Position numbers and translations under genes: made by a program. 21,513 nucleotides of DNA from UBA7672 sp964550535. GTDB taxonomy: Bacteria; Pseudomonadota; Alphaproteobacteria; Caulobacterales; Hyphomonadaceae. The notes under the pieces are model-generated. The model was not told the origin of the DNA. It made no database searches and saw only the letters and a list, made by a program, of their open reading frames with translations. Shown here piece by piece: positions 6,947 through 14,835 of the stretch (its first letter is position 1; the number at the start of each line of letters is the position of its first letter). The DNA is taken from positions 1 to 21,513 of the forward strand of contig CAZJZQ010000056.1 of assembly GCA_964550535.1 (NCBI GenBank), given 5' to 3'.

Positions 6947-8158
6947 TCAGACCACCGCCGCTGCGCGAGGCCGGTCCGGCATGGCGTTGAACAACCGCCA
7001 CGCTTCCACGCCAACCGTAATCGCCCACACGATACCCGTGATGACGATCGACCAGCGGAACGGACCATCGATAAACCAGCCCACCGCGCCTGTGCTCGCC
7101 TCCGCGCCATCGTACGCGACCACATCCACCAGCGGCCCGGACAGAAGCAGCATGGAGACCACCACCACGCCCGCAGCGTGTCCCACAATACTCACCACGG
7201 CGCGCACGCGGTTCCACGCGGGATAAACAATGTCGGCGGCATGCACGGCGGCCGAAAGCAGCGCCAGACCAAGGATCGGCCACCACACCACGTCCCACGC
7301 AGAGGACAGATGCACCCCCACCGATCCTTGCGGCTCGCCGGGCACGCGGTTCGGGAAATCGATCCAGCGCACCCACCACAGGATGAAGATCACATCGACC
7401 GCCAACGTGAACAGCGTCTCGAACAACCCCTTCGGCGCGCGCACATGATCGGCGGGCAGTTGCCGCGGATCCCATTTGGCGCCGAGCACCGCCGGCCCCG
7501 GCGACCGCTCCATGATGACGAAAACCATCGTCACGATGCCGAACGTCACCAGCGCCATCTCCCACGTATCTATGGCGGCGCGAATGAATTCGCGCAGCGG
7601 CCGTTCGGCGTCCAGCGCCTCAATGCCCGCAATCGCCAGCAGGATGCCGACCACCAGCCCCACGGCCATGCGCTGCGCCGGCCAGAACCATGGATAAAGC
7701 TGCGGGCCGATCAGGTATTCGCGGCCCGCATAACGCGCAGCGACAATGGTGGGATGGCCAAAGCCTTTCAGGATCGCGGCGATCTCCGCGCGGTCCGGCT
7801 GACGGCCCAGTTCTTCCTCGCGCGCCTCGATACGCCCCACGATGGCCTCGCGCAGTTCAGCTGAAATATCGCGCGCCTGTTCTTCCGGCAGACGCCGCTC
7901 CACCGCCGCGATATAGCGCAGCACCAGCGCATCGTTCGCCGCATCCGGCATGGCGTAGCGCGCGGCCACCTGCTCTGGTGTTCCCTCGGCGGCCAGCATC
8001 GCCGCGACCTCATCGGCCGACAGCCGCCTGCCCTTCTCTTTCTCCAGAGTCTTGCGCTTGCGCTTCAGCAGCGCATACAGCGCGCCCGCCGTTTCGATGC
8101 GGTGCGCAGGCGGCAGGTGTTTTTCGACCTGTTTCACAAACGTCCAGATAGGCCTCAT
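6947..8158 (-). CDS. Membrane protein with two tandem HAAS-type domains
   Basis: The protein has 403 residues. ATG 8158 forms an ATGA overlap with the stop of the padR gene and has GGAGGG upstream. The N-terminus holds two copies of a helical domain, at about 7-69 and 82-144. Each opens with a VE+.LP segment and closes with VAARYA (EQVAARYA, TIVAARYA). This is the HAAS/permease-prefix type of domain found in membrane proteins encoded next to PadR-family regulators. Several membrane helices follow (for example MAVGLVVGILLAIAGIEA, MALVTFGIVTMVFVIM, LFTLAVDVIFILWWV, GHAAGVVVVSMLLLSG, WSIVITGIVWAITVGV). The substrate or partner is unknown. The link to PadR control is supported by the coupling. 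The duplicated domain points to a self-interacting or signal-receiving cytosolic face. Confidence 0.88.
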   Translation of the reverse strand: MRPIWTFVKQVEKHLPPAHRIETAGALYALLKRKRKTLEKEKGRRLSADEVAAMLAAEGTPEQVAARYAMPDAANDALVLRYIAAVERRLPEEQARDISAELREAIVGRIEAREEELGRQPDRAEIAAILKGFGHPTIVAARYAGREYLIGPQLYPWFWPAQRMAVGLVVGILLAIAGIEALDAERPLREFIRAAIDTWEMALVTFGIVTMVFVIMERSPGPAVLGAKWDPRQLPADHVRAPKGLFETLFTLAVDVIFILWWVRWIDFPNRVPGEPQGSVGVHLSSAWDVVWWPILGLALLSAAVHAADIVYPAWNRVRAVVSIVGHAAGVVVVSMLLLSGPLVDVVAYDGAEASTGAVGWFIDGPFRWSIVITGIVWAITVGVEAWRLFNAMPDRPRAAAVV

Positions 8159-8499
8159 CGCTTGCCCTCCTTCAGGATGGCTTCCAGCGCGCGGTTCATG
8201 CCGCGCCATTCTTCAGTCAGGGTTTGCAGCGCCGCCGCGCCGTCATCACTGAGGCGGTAGAAGCGCTTTTGCCGTTTGGCGTCCTCGCGCCACTCGCTGG
8301 TCAGCAGGCCTTGCGTCTCCAGCCGCCGCAGCATCGGATAAAGCGCGCCCTCGTCGATCTCGACGCCCCGCTCCGCCAGCTCCGCGCGCAGCGTGTACCC
8401 ATACTTCTCCACCCGCAGCGCCGAGAGCACAGCCAGGATCAAAGTCCCCCGCCGCAACTCCATCCTCAGGCTTTCAATGATGTCCGGTTCAATCGGCAT
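8155..8499 (-). CDS. PadR family transcriptional regulator
   Basis: The protein has 114 residues. The winged-helix PadR core is clear: LRRGTLILAVLSALRVEKYGYTLRAELAERGVEIDEGALYPMLRRLETQGLLTSEWRE, followed by KRFYRLSDDGAAALQTL. The EGALYPMLRRLE recognition segment is diagnostic. The Met at 8499 (MPIEPDIIESLRMEL) is chosen because the region upstream contains a dyad operator and promoter-like sequence, and would otherwise be translated. It represses or senses small ligands in known members. Here it is translationally coupled to the HAAS-domain membrane protein, so the pair is probably autoregulated through the dyad at 8509-8531. Confidence 0.95.
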   Translation of the reverse strand: MPIEPDIIESLRMELRRGTLILAVLSALRVEKYGYTLRAELAERGVEIDEGALYPMLRRLETQGLLTSEWREDAKRQKRFYRLSDDGAAALQTLTEEWRGMNRALEAILKEGKR

Positions 8500-8508
8500 G
8501 GGCGCCAC

Positions 8509-8531
8509 ATACTGTTTGTTACACAGTGTAT
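8509..8531. promoter_or_regulatory. Likely PadR operator
   Basis: ACTGT (8511-8515) and ACAGT (8523-8527) form a dyad separated by 7 bp, extended by AT-rich ATAC/GTGTAT ends. It lies 10-32 bp upstream of the padR start. PadR proteins commonly bind AT-flanked dyads with this sort of spacing next to their own promoter. Position and symmetry are seen; binding by this PadR is inferred. Confidence 0.55.
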
Positions 8532-8756
8532 AGCGCACAGGTGGATGAGATACAAGGGGTCTCCATCCAACGAAACGCGGCGAAGGCGGATGCCTCACCA
8601 CGCCCTAACTCTTCCACCGCCGCCGCAGCCCTCTCTCCCGGGCGTTCATCACCCTGTCTCGTTTGTAATTTCCCCGCCACAGAACCGCCTTATCGCGCGG
8701 GCCAGCTTCGCGCGGGTGTGACTGGTGGGGCCGGACACGCAGCTGAAAGGCCCGCT

Positions 8757-10403
8757 GTGCAGGAAACCGTTGATCCAGCGGCGGCTATGCCGCCGGCCGA
8801 CGCCGCTATGGGAAGCGGCTCTTTTTTTGGAATCCCGCATGGCTGGCCGCTCGCGCTCGCCATTGTCGCGTTGATCGCCTTGATGTGGATGGCGCGATCG
8901 CCGATGCGGCGCGTGCTGTGGCAGACTTTCTTCGTCGTCGCGCGCATCTTTGGCCGCTGGGGCCTGTGGCTGAACCAGCATGGCCAGGCCGCGAAGCTTG
9001 CGACCTCCGAAAAGATCATCGCGCACCGCGCCGATGAACTCGCGGACCGTCTGCTGGTGATGGAGGACCGCATCGGCCGCCGCGCCGAAAAGCTTCCGCA
9101 GGAATCCGGCCCGCTGATCGCGAAGCTCGACTCCAGCGCGCACGCCATCGAGACATCAGCCAACGCGCTCACCGGCATCAATGTCGATGACGTGGCCGAA
9201 CGCGCCCTGCGCGCCGCCCTGCCCCGCATCGAGGAAGGCCGTGGCCTGACCAAGATCGAAAAGAGCACCGCAGCCGCAGCCGCAAAAGGCCTGCACGAGC
9301 GCCTCGCTCCGGTGCGCCCGACGCTCAGCCTGCTGAAAACCGAGGCCCCGCGCCTGCGCGCCACCGCGCAGAAGCTTGGTGATATGGAGCGCCGCTTCAC
9401 GCAGAATGTGGAGAGCGTGAACAAGTCCTTCGCCGACTATGAAGACTGCCTGCGCTCCGGGGACCGCGTCGCCGTCGCCGGCCGCCACTCGCTGGTGATC
9501 CCGTGGATCATCGCGGTGTTCATCACCGCCATCGCGTTGTCCGGCGTGTTCCTCAACTTCTTTCTGATCCAGCGCCCGATGTCCGAGATTGTCGGCGAAG
9601 GCGCACGCATCGGGGGCATCTCGCTGCCAACCTTCGCGGCGATGATCCTCATCTTTCTCGAATTCGTCGCGGGCGTCGTGCTGATGGATGCGGCGGGCTT
9701 CACCCGCATCATCCCCACCTTCCAGTCGATGTCGGACACGGCGCGCCGCATCATGTTCTGGACGGCATTCGCTTTTCTCGCCGCCTTTTCCTTCCTCGAA
9801 GCGACGCTCGCCATCGTGCGTGAGCAGATCATCGAGACGGAGCAGGAAACGCGGATGCTGGCGTCGGGCATGCTCACCGCGCCGGCGCTCGCCGCGCCCG
9901 TTGCGCCGGATGCAGCGGCGCCCGAAACCGCCGCGACGCCGGACGCAGCAGCAGCAGGCCCGGCCGGCGACGACAGCCCGCAGCTCATCACGCTGGCGCA
10001 GATCATCCTCGCCGTGCTGATCCCCTGGCTGCTCGCCGTCGCCGCCTTGCCGCTGGAGACGATCGTGCGGAACTCGGTCTTCCTGATACAGATCGCGGGC
10101 GCTTACCTGATGCTGACCGGCGGCTTTGTCTGCAAGACGCTGGCGACCGCGCTGAAGAGCATCGGTCTGTTCGTTCTTGCCGTGTACGACCTCATCATCT
10201 TCGCCCCGCTGTGGGTGGAGCGAAAGGTGAAAGGCCTCGGCGGCGGATCGCGGGACGAACCTCCACCCGTCTCCGCGCGCGACGAACGGCCCGAACGCGC
10301 GGACCGGGAACAGTCACCGCGACGCGACAAGGCAAAGGACGGCGGGGCAAAGGACGGCGGCAAGGACCAGAAATCCCAGGACCGGGAGCTTCAGCGCGCA
10401 TGA
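8757..10403 (+). CDS. Hypothetical six-helix membrane protein with long cytosolic or periplasmic helical domain
   Basis: The gene encodes 548 residues from GTG 8757, which has AAAGG six bases upstream. ATG 8787 or 8808 are alternatives without a clear ribosome binding site, and the frame is open further upstream to 8526. One membrane helix lies at about 31-46. A long charged alpha-helical region (about 75-235, including RADELADRLLVMEDRIGRRAEKL) is followed by five more membrane helices at about 248-270, 293-313, 333-353, 409-431 and 441-462. An Ala/Pro linker (about 373-403) and a highly charged tail (DKAKDGGAKDGGKDQK) complete it. No enzyme motif is visible. The stop overlaps the next gene's start (ATGA), so it is translated together with the VWA-like lipoprotein. 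I cannot name the family. The architecture suggests a scaffold or sensor with a long coil. Confidence 0.82.
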   Translation: MQETVDPAAAMPPADAAMGSGSFFGIPHGWPLALAIVALIALMWMARSPMRRVLWQTFFVVARIFGRWGLWLNQHGQAAKLATSEKIIAHRADELADRLLVMEDRIGRRAEKLPQESGPLIAKLDSSAHAIETSANALTGINVDDVAERALRAALPRIEEGRGLTKIEKSTAAAAAKGLHERLAPVRPTLSLLKTEAPRLRATAQKLGDMERRFTQNVESVNKSFADYEDCLRSGDRVAVAGRHSLVIPWIIAVFITAIALSGVFLNFFLIQRPMSEIVGEGARIGGISLPTFAAMILIFLEFVAGVVLMDAAGFTRIIPTFQSMSDTARRIMFWTAFAFLAAFSFLEATLAIVREQIIETEQETRMLASGMLTAPALAAPVAPDAAAPETAATPDAAAAGPAGDDSPQLITLAQIILAVLIPWLLAVAALPLETIVRNSVFLIQIAGAYLMLTGGFVCKTLATALKSIGLFVLAVYDLIIFAPLWVERKVKGLGGGSRDEPPPVSARDERPERADREQSPRRDKAKDGGAKDGGKDQKSQDRELQRA

Positions 10404-11056
10404 TCGCCCGCATCATCGCCGCCTCTGTCGCGGCTCTTTCGCTCGCTGCATCTCTGGCCGCCTGCGGGATCGTCACCTCGACCAGCCGCTCGGTCTTCGT
10501 GCTGTTCGACGTCTCGGGCACCTACGCCAAGGCCGTACCCGACGCAGCGAAGCTCGCCAACCTGATGATCGCCGAGCTTCAGCCCGGCGACTGGATCGGC
10601 GCCGGACAGATTTCCTCGTGCTCCTTCTCGGAGGAGGAAATCATCCTGCAACAGCGCCTCCCTGAAACACCCTCGCTGGCCTCCAGCGCCAAGCGCGACC
10701 TCTTCACCGCTCTGATCAACTATGCGCAGACCGTGAAGCCGACGAAGTTCACCGACATCAAGGGCGCTCTCGCGCAGGCGGTGTTTGAGCTGCGCCAGCG
10801 TCCCGAACAGGCGCGCTACATCGTGATCTTCTCGGACATGGTGCAGGACTTACAGGCCGGGTGCGATACGTCCTCCGTCACGCTCGACCTGTCGGGCGTC
10901 ACCGTCATCGCCGCCAATGTCATCAAGACGACGCCGGGCGATCCGGAAAAATACTTCGCGCTTCTGGCTGACTGGGAAAAGACCGTCACCGAAGCCGGCG
11001 GAACGTGGAAGATGGTGACGTCCCCGGACCAGTTGCCGGAGTTGGTGACGCAGTAG
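10400..11056 (+). CDS. VWA-like domain lipoprotein
   Basis: The protein has 218 residues. ATG 10400 sits in an ATGA overlap with the preceding membrane protein gene. It starts with a lipoprotein signal (MIARIIAASVAALSLAASLAAC, lipid Cys22). The rest looks like a von Willebrand factor A fold. The first strand FVLFDVSGTY carries the metal-site loop as DVSGT (Asp37, Ser39, Thr41), not the canonical DxSxS. Later strands YIVIFSDMVQDL and GVTVIAANVIKTTPG with the following DWEKTVTEAGG helix also fit. The metal site may therefore be altered. It is probably displayed on the periplasmic face next to the six-helix partner, as a ligand-binding or assembly factor. There is no enzyme motif. Confidence 0.85.
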   Translation: MIARIIAASVAALSLAASLAACGIVTSTSRSVFVLFDVSGTYAKAVPDAAKLANLMIAELQPGDWIGAGQISSCSFSEEEIILQQRLPETPSLASSAKRDLFTALINYAQTVKPTKFTDIKGALAQAVFELRQRPEQARYIVIFSDMVQDLQAGCDTSSVTLDLSGVTVIAANVIKTTPGDPEKYFALLADWEKTVTEAGGTWKMVTSPDQLPELVTQ

Positions 11057-11071
11057 GGAGGGCGCCGGTCC

Positions 11072-11103
11072 AACTTCTTCCCTGCAAGGCGGGGGAAGAG
11101 TTT
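11072..11103. repeat. REP-like imperfect inverted repeat, possible terminator after the VWA gene
   Basis: AACTTCTTCCC (11072-11082) faces GGGGGAAGAGTTT (11091-11103) across a short loop, giving an imperfect hairpin 15 bp after the VWA gene's stop. GGGGGAAGAGTT also occurs in the right end of the 140-bp palindromic element at 17673-17812, so this may be a minimal or decayed relative of that repeat. It could end transcription before nadD. Confidence 0.4.
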
Positions 11104-11134
11104 CCCCGAAAGAACTTCCCGCTATGCTGCCCGT

Positions 11135-11773
11135 ATGACCCGCCGCGCCACACGTCCCTATCCCGCCCGCCTGCCCGGCCCCGCCGCCGGGCTGGCCATC
11201 GGGCTCATGGGCGGCAGTTTCGATCCTCCGCACTCCGGCCACGCGCATGTCATCGAGACGGCGCGCAAGGCGTTGGGACTGGACTGGGTGTGGGTGATCC
11301 CCGCGGAGGGCAATCCGCTGAAAAAAACACAGACCGCCTTCTCCGACCGCTTTCACGCCGCGCATCGCCGCCTCTCCGGCCCGCGCACCCGCGTGACGCC
11401 GATCGAAGCGCAGCTTGGCCTGCGCTATTCCATCGATCTGGTGCGAACCCTCAAAGCTCGCGCGCCCGGCGCGCGCTTCGTGTGGATCATGGGCGGCGAC
11501 AGCCTCGCCACCTTCCACCAATGGCGCGCATGGGAAGCTCTGGCGGAGCAGATTCCCATCGCCGTGATCTCCCGCCCCGGCGCCAGCCCCAAGGCCGGTC
11601 TCTCCCGCTTCGCCAATCGTTTCGCGGCGCAGCGTCTGCCGCCGTCAGCCGCCGCAACGCTCTCGCGCCGCGATGCGCCCGCCTGGGTCTTCCTCACCGC
11701 GCCGTTCGATGCGACCTCCTCCACCGCCCTCCGCGCCAGACGCCACGCCGCAACGATGGTGTATCCGGCCTGA
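11135..11773 (+). CDS. nadD: Nicotinate-nucleotide adenylyltransferase
   Basis: The protein has 212 residues. It joins nicotinate mononucleotide to AMP from ATP in NAD synthesis, in the cytosol. The nucleotidyltransferase signature GGSFDPPHSGHAHV is at about 26-39, with the HxGH motif as HSGH (33-36). The second signature TSSTALRARR near the C-terminus is the ISSTxxR-type ATP site. WIMGGDSLATFHQWRAW in the middle is typical of NadD. The N-terminal 20 residues (MTRRATRPYPARLPGPAAGL) are a Pro/Arg-rich extension common in alphaproteobacterial NadD. Many alphaproteobacteria have rsfS and rlmH after nadD. Here the next gene is convergent, so that cluster is broken. The ribosome binding site is weak. 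Confidence 0.95.
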   Translation: MTRRATRPYPARLPGPAAGLAIGLMGGSFDPPHSGHAHVIETARKALGLDWVWVIPAEGNPLKKTQTAFSDRFHAAHRRLSGPRTRVTPIEAQLGLRYSIDLVRTLKARAPGARFVWIMGGDSLATFHQWRAWEALAEQIPIAVISRPGASPKAGLSRFANRFAAQRLPPSAAATLSRRDAPAWVFLTAPFDATSSTALRARRHAATMVYPA

Positions 11774-11795
11774 GCGCGCACCAGACATCCGTCCG

Positions 11796-11834
11796 AAAAA
11801 GATGCGGCCGCCTCGGAGGGAGCGAGGCGGCCGC
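11796..11834 (-). terminator. Rho-independent terminator of the RcnB-like gene
   Basis: A perfect 12-bp stem (GCGGCCGCCTCG 11804-11815 and its complement 11823-11834) with a 7-base loop is followed on the minus strand by ATCTTTTTCGG. It lies 42 bp beyond the stop of the gene at 11876. On the plus strand there is no T-run, so nadD may use it only as a weak bidirectional end. Confidence 0.85.
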
Positions 11835-11875
11835 GGGGGCGATCTGACGGTCAGACCGCCGGGGTTCAGGTCGCG

Positions 11876-12298
11876 CTAATCACTGAGCGCCCACAGCACC
11901 AGACCGGTCGCGGCGGCGATCAGCAGAAGGTCGCCATTGTCGGTCCGCGCATAGTAATGGCCATGGCGCGGCGGCGGCACGTGATAGCGGTGATAGTCGT
12001 GCACCACGACGTGGCGGTGGTAGCGGCCGTCGAAGCGGTCGCCCTTGCGCCAGTAGTGACGCGCATCACGGCGGCCATCGCGATAGCCATCCCCGTAGTA
12101 ACGGCGGTCGTCGCGGCGATCCCAGCGGCTATCACGGCGATCGTCGCGCCAGTCACGATGATCGCGGCGGTCATGACGGTCGCTACGGTGATCGCGTTCA
12201 TAGCCGCCACGATGATGGCGCGGCGGGTCGGCGAAAGCGGGGGCCGCGACGCCCAGCGCCACGACGCCGGCGACAAGAGAACGGACAAGCATACGCAT
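11876..12298 (-). CDS. RcnB family periplasmic protein
   Basis: The protein has 140 residues, with a strong AAAGGAG ribosome binding site before the ATG. A signal peptide ends near AFA/DPP (residue 24). The mature part is an Arg/Asp/His/Tyr-rich low-complexity stretch (about 26-90, repeated DRRD/HRD units) and then the RcnB domain: HYWRKGDRFDGRYHRH, VHDYHRYHVPPPRHGHYYARTDNGDLLLIAAATGLVLWAL. In E. coli RcnB is a periplasmic protein that modulates nickel/cobalt export. Alphaproteobacterial relatives often have no rcnA partner, and none is seen here. A metal or cell-envelope role is an inference from family. The His/Asp content would allow metal binding. It has its own terminator and seems to be a single-gene unit, with a promoter expected in 12299-12543. 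Confidence 0.88.
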   Translation of the reverse strand: MRMLVRSLVAGVVALGVAAPAFADPPRHHRGGYERDHRSDRHDRRDHRDWRDDRRDSRWDRRDDRRYYGDGYRDGRRDARHYWRKGDRFDGRYHRHVVVHDYHRYHVPPPRHGHYYARTDNGDLLLIAAATGLVLWALSD

Positions 12299-12543
12299 CT
12301 GGAACTCCTTTCGCGGTGTCCACGATACGAAAATGCGCGAGCGAGCCTGAACGGTGCTCGAACCTGTTGTTCATCTTCACGATTCTTGGGGGGCGGGCGG
12401 GCGCCGCGTGAAAAAAATTAGTGAAAACAGCCTGCAACAACCTGCACATGCGCATGGAAAATCACGCGGACATGGCGCGGGCGATGGCCATTTCCGCCGA
12501 TCCGGTCACACCGGCGTTCAGCTTCGCGGCTTGCGGGGCCGGG

Positions 12544-14190
12544 TCAAGCCGCAGCGATCGAGCGCGCATTTTCCTGCGCGGCGGCGATCCAGCCGTCCAG
12601 GCGCTCGGGGTCGGGCAGATCCTGCCCGCGCAGGGCGCGTTCGCCCTCGCTGGTGGCGGCGAACATCGCCATCGCATCCATCAGCATATCGCCATCGGCC
12701 GCGGCGAGATCCGCAACGCTGGAAATGCCCGCGCCGACCAGCAGCTGCGCCATCGTGCCCGAGAGTTCGGGGATGGAGCACGCCAGCAGCGCCTGGGTCT
12801 GCCAGTCGCGGATAATGCGCGCGTTGATGTGGCTGGCCTTGATCTGTTTCGCCGCATCGTCCGGCGAGAGTTCAAGAAGATCGCCCACCGTCTTAACGCC
12901 GATCACGCTGAGACGGCCGGCGGTCTTCGGTCCGATGGAGGGCGCGTCCACAACCGACGCGTCGCGCGAGAGGCGGATGCGCGCGGCGCGCAGGCTGGCC
13001 GGCGCCGCGGGCTCGACAAGAGGCGCGAACATGGAGACGGATTCCGGTGCGGATTTTTCAGATGCGGCGCTCTCAGGTGAAACCTTTTCAGGCGCAGGCA
13101 CGATATGCGGACGCACCGCCTCGATCTTCGTGGGTTGCGGAGCAGCAACAGGAGTTTCTGCCTTCGCGCTGGCCGTTTCGGGGCGGCGCACCGGGGATTT
13201 TTTCGTTACGCGCGGCGCGGCGCCCTCGCCCGCCTTTGTTCCCGTCTCACGCGGCCACTGGCAATCGAGGATGGAGAGCGATGTCTTCAGCACCTCCTCG
13301 GCATGCAGCGCGCGCACCGCCTTGTCGTCATCAGACAATGTCGCGCGGACTTTTCCGGTGAGGCGGAATTCGTTGTACTGCGCGCTGACGATCTTGCGTT
13401 CCGCCCCGTCCTCGATCTTCGCCAGCACGGCGCGCGCGGGCGCGGAGATGACGAGCGAGGTGGTGTCCCACACCAGGCTCACCCTCGGCGCATCAGCCTG
13501 CGATTCCGCAATCGCGCGGTCGAGCACGCGCGCAAGCAGCACGGCGGCGAGGCCAAGCAGCGACGCGACCGTGTCTTTCAATTCCTGGTCAAGACCGGCT
13601 TCCGGCTTCTTGCGCCCGATCTCGAAATCATAGTGATCGATGACGGTTTCATAGTGCTGGTTCGCCGATTTCGCGGCCGAGATAATCAGTTTCTCCAGCC
13701 AGTCATCGCCCGCCGGCATCGGCACGTCGGGATAGCCGATATCCTGTTCGAGGATCAGAAAGAGTTCGGGAAAGGCTTTCGAGAAGCTCCACTCCACCGC
13801 ACGGTGGATGGTGTTCTCTTCTTCCGTCTGGCCGGTGTGGAAAGGCTGCACCGGATCGACGACATAGTGGCTCATCACGCCCGCGCAGTAGGCGGCATGC
13901 GGCCAGTCGCCCTGGTTCAGCGCGCGCACCGTGCGTCGGTACCATTCGCGCGCGGCCTGTGGCGCGCCGCCCCAATTGTTGTCGCGCACATGCAGGACAT
14001 GGTTCTTGAAATCCTTGAACGTGTCATCCGGCGCCTTGGCCCCCGCGAGCAGCTTGTCGCGGTGATGCAGGAAGAGGTCGCGCCAGGAATCCGCGGCATC
14101 GTTTTCGAGATGCGACAGCGCCATCACCGCAAGCCGGTGGTGGTTGCTGCGGCAAAGCGATCCGAGAACCAGCCGATAGCAGGCCGACAT
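12544..14190 (-). CDS. Zinc-dependent phospholipase C-like domain fused to DUF4332/helix-hairpin-helix domain
   Basis: The protein has 548 residues. ATG 14190 follows a clear AGGAG. The N-terminal 230 residues match the zinc phospholipase C / S1-P1 nuclease fold: HVLHVRD (His64, His67), then MSHYVVDPVQPFHTG (His108, Asp112, His118) and ENTIHRAVEW (His129, Glu133). These are spaced as in the HY..D..QP.H metal signature of bacterial phospholipase C. Residues about 330-400 are a Pro/Ala/Glu-rich linker. Residues about 410-545 (PSIGPKTAGRLSVIGVKTVGDLLELSPDDAA and AQLLVGAGISSVADLAAADGD) are paired helix-hairpin-helix units of the DUF4332 kind, usually linked to nucleic acid or protein binding. No signal peptide is visible, although secreted PLC/P1 enzymes need one and use the mature N-terminal Trp as a zinc ligand. 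The catalytic state is therefore uncertain. No operon partner is evident. Confidence 0.88.
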   Translation of the reverse strand: MSACYRLVLGSLCRSNHHRLAVMALSHLENDAADSWRDLFLHHRDKLLAGAKAPDDTFKDFKNHVLHVRDNNWGGAPQAAREWYRRTVRALNQGDWPHAAYCAGVMSHYVVDPVQPFHTGQTEEENTIHRAVEWSFSKAFPELFLILEQDIGYPDVPMPAGDDWLEKLIISAAKSANQHYETVIDHYDFEIGRKKPEAGLDQELKDTVASLLGLAAVLLARVLDRAIAESQADAPRVSLVWDTTSLVISAPARAVLAKIEDGAERKIVSAQYNEFRLTGKVRATLSDDDKAVRALHAEEVLKTSLSILDCQWPRETGTKAGEGAAPRVTKKSPVRRPETASAKAETPVAAPQPTKIEAVRPHIVPAPEKVSPESAASEKSAPESVSMFAPLVEPAAPASLRAARIRLSRDASVVDAPSIGPKTAGRLSVIGVKTVGDLLELSPDDAAKQIKASHINARIIRDWQTQALLACSIPELSGTMAQLLVGAGISSVADLAAADGDMLMDAMAMFAATSEGERALRGQDLPDPERLDGWIAAAQENARSIAAA

Positions 14191-14236
14191 ATCGTGACTC
14201 CTGACAGTAACGCTATCGCGCCACTTCGGGAGCGTT

Positions 14237-14257
14237 CGGTAAACGCGGCGTTAACCG
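14237..14257. promoter_or_regulatory. Dyad between the VOC gene and the phospholipase-like gene
   Basis: CGGTAAACG (14237-14245) and CGTTAACCG (14249-14257) pair at eight of nine positions with a 3-nt loop. It is 47 bp upstream of the phospholipase-like start and 64 bp after the VOC stop. It could be an operator or a weak terminator hairpin. There is no T-run after it. Confidence 0.3.
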
Positions 14258-14320
14258 GTGGGGCGGGGGCGGTGATTTGGGGGATGAGCGCGGCAAATTG
14301 CACGGCCTGACGACCGGATT

Positions 14321-14722
14321 TTATCGGGATTCCGCACCGCGCACGCAGGCTTCGATGTTGTTGCCATCGGGATCGAGAACAAACGCCCCGTAATACGCGC
14401 CAGCGCCTTCGCGCGGCCCGGGAGGACCATTGTCGCGCCCCCCGGATTCCAGCCCGGCCTTGTAGAAGGCGTCGACCGCCTCCTTGCTGTCCGCCGCAAA
14501 GGCGACGTGCATCTGATTGACGCCCGCGCGCGACCCTTCCACCCAATAGCTGGGCCGCAGAACACCAATCCACAGATACGGATATTCGGTGGCGCTGCGC
14601 CCGAGGAGAAACGACCCCTCGCCATTGTCCGCCGTCATCAGGCCGAGCGCCCTTGCGATGGCGTCGTAGAAGGTGCGCGCCTTCTTCAGATCGGTGACGA
14701 CAAAGCCGGTGTGGTCGAGCAT
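14321..14722 (-). CDS. VOC (glyoxalase/bleomycin resistance fold) family protein
   Basis: The protein has 133 residues from ATG 14722 (MLDHTGFVVTDLKKARTFYD). Longer starts would add low-complexity residues and run into a terminator at 14791. The two beta-alpha-beta modules of the vicinal oxygen chelate fold are clear: HTGFVVTDLKKARTFYDAIARALG, then NQMHVAFAADSKEAVDAFYKAGLESG and GAYYGAFVLDPDGNNIEACVRG. Likely metal ligands are His4, His72 and Glu124, all retained, so a metal-dependent lyase, dioxygenase or resistance role is possible. The substrate cannot be assigned. It lies downstream of a strong terminator, so it must start from its own promoter in 14723-14790 or depend on readthrough. Confidence 0.92.
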   Translation of the reverse strand: MLDHTGFVVTDLKKARTFYDAIARALGLMTADNGEGSFLLGRSATEYPYLWIGVLRPSYWVEGSRAGVNQMHVAFAADSKEAVDAFYKAGLESGGRDNGPPGPREGAGAYYGAFVLDPDGNNIEACVRGAESR

Positions 14723-14790
14723 GCGGAATGAACCAGCGGCGGAAAACCCGGTTCCCTGCCCGCCCCGCCGCTCTACGCGCACTGGACCCA

Positions 14791-14835
14791 AATAAAAAGG
14801 ACGGACTCCAGGGAGAGAGATCCCGGAGCCCGTCC
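14791..14835 (-). terminator. Strong Rho-independent terminator in a region without a protein gene
   Basis: On the minus strand GGACGG, a G-U pair and CTCC pair with GGAG and CCGTCC (14799-14809 with 14825-14835). An inner GGGA/TCCC stem (14811-14814 with 14821-14824) and a pyrimidine loop TCTCTC lie inside, and a TTTTTATT tail (14798-14791) follows. It is a textbook intrinsic terminator, yet the next convincing protein gene upstream on this strand has its own terminator at 15076-15110. This implies a separate short transcript between the two. Confidence 0.88.

Noticed and set aside
8526..8756. Upstream extension of the six-helix membrane protein
   Set aside because: It would begin inside the padR operator and read through non-protein-like sequence. 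GTG 8757 has a ribosome binding site.
13105..14310. 401-codon plus-strand frame
   Set aside because: Antisense shadow of the phospholipase-DUF4332 gene, whose metal motifs prove the minus-strand frame.
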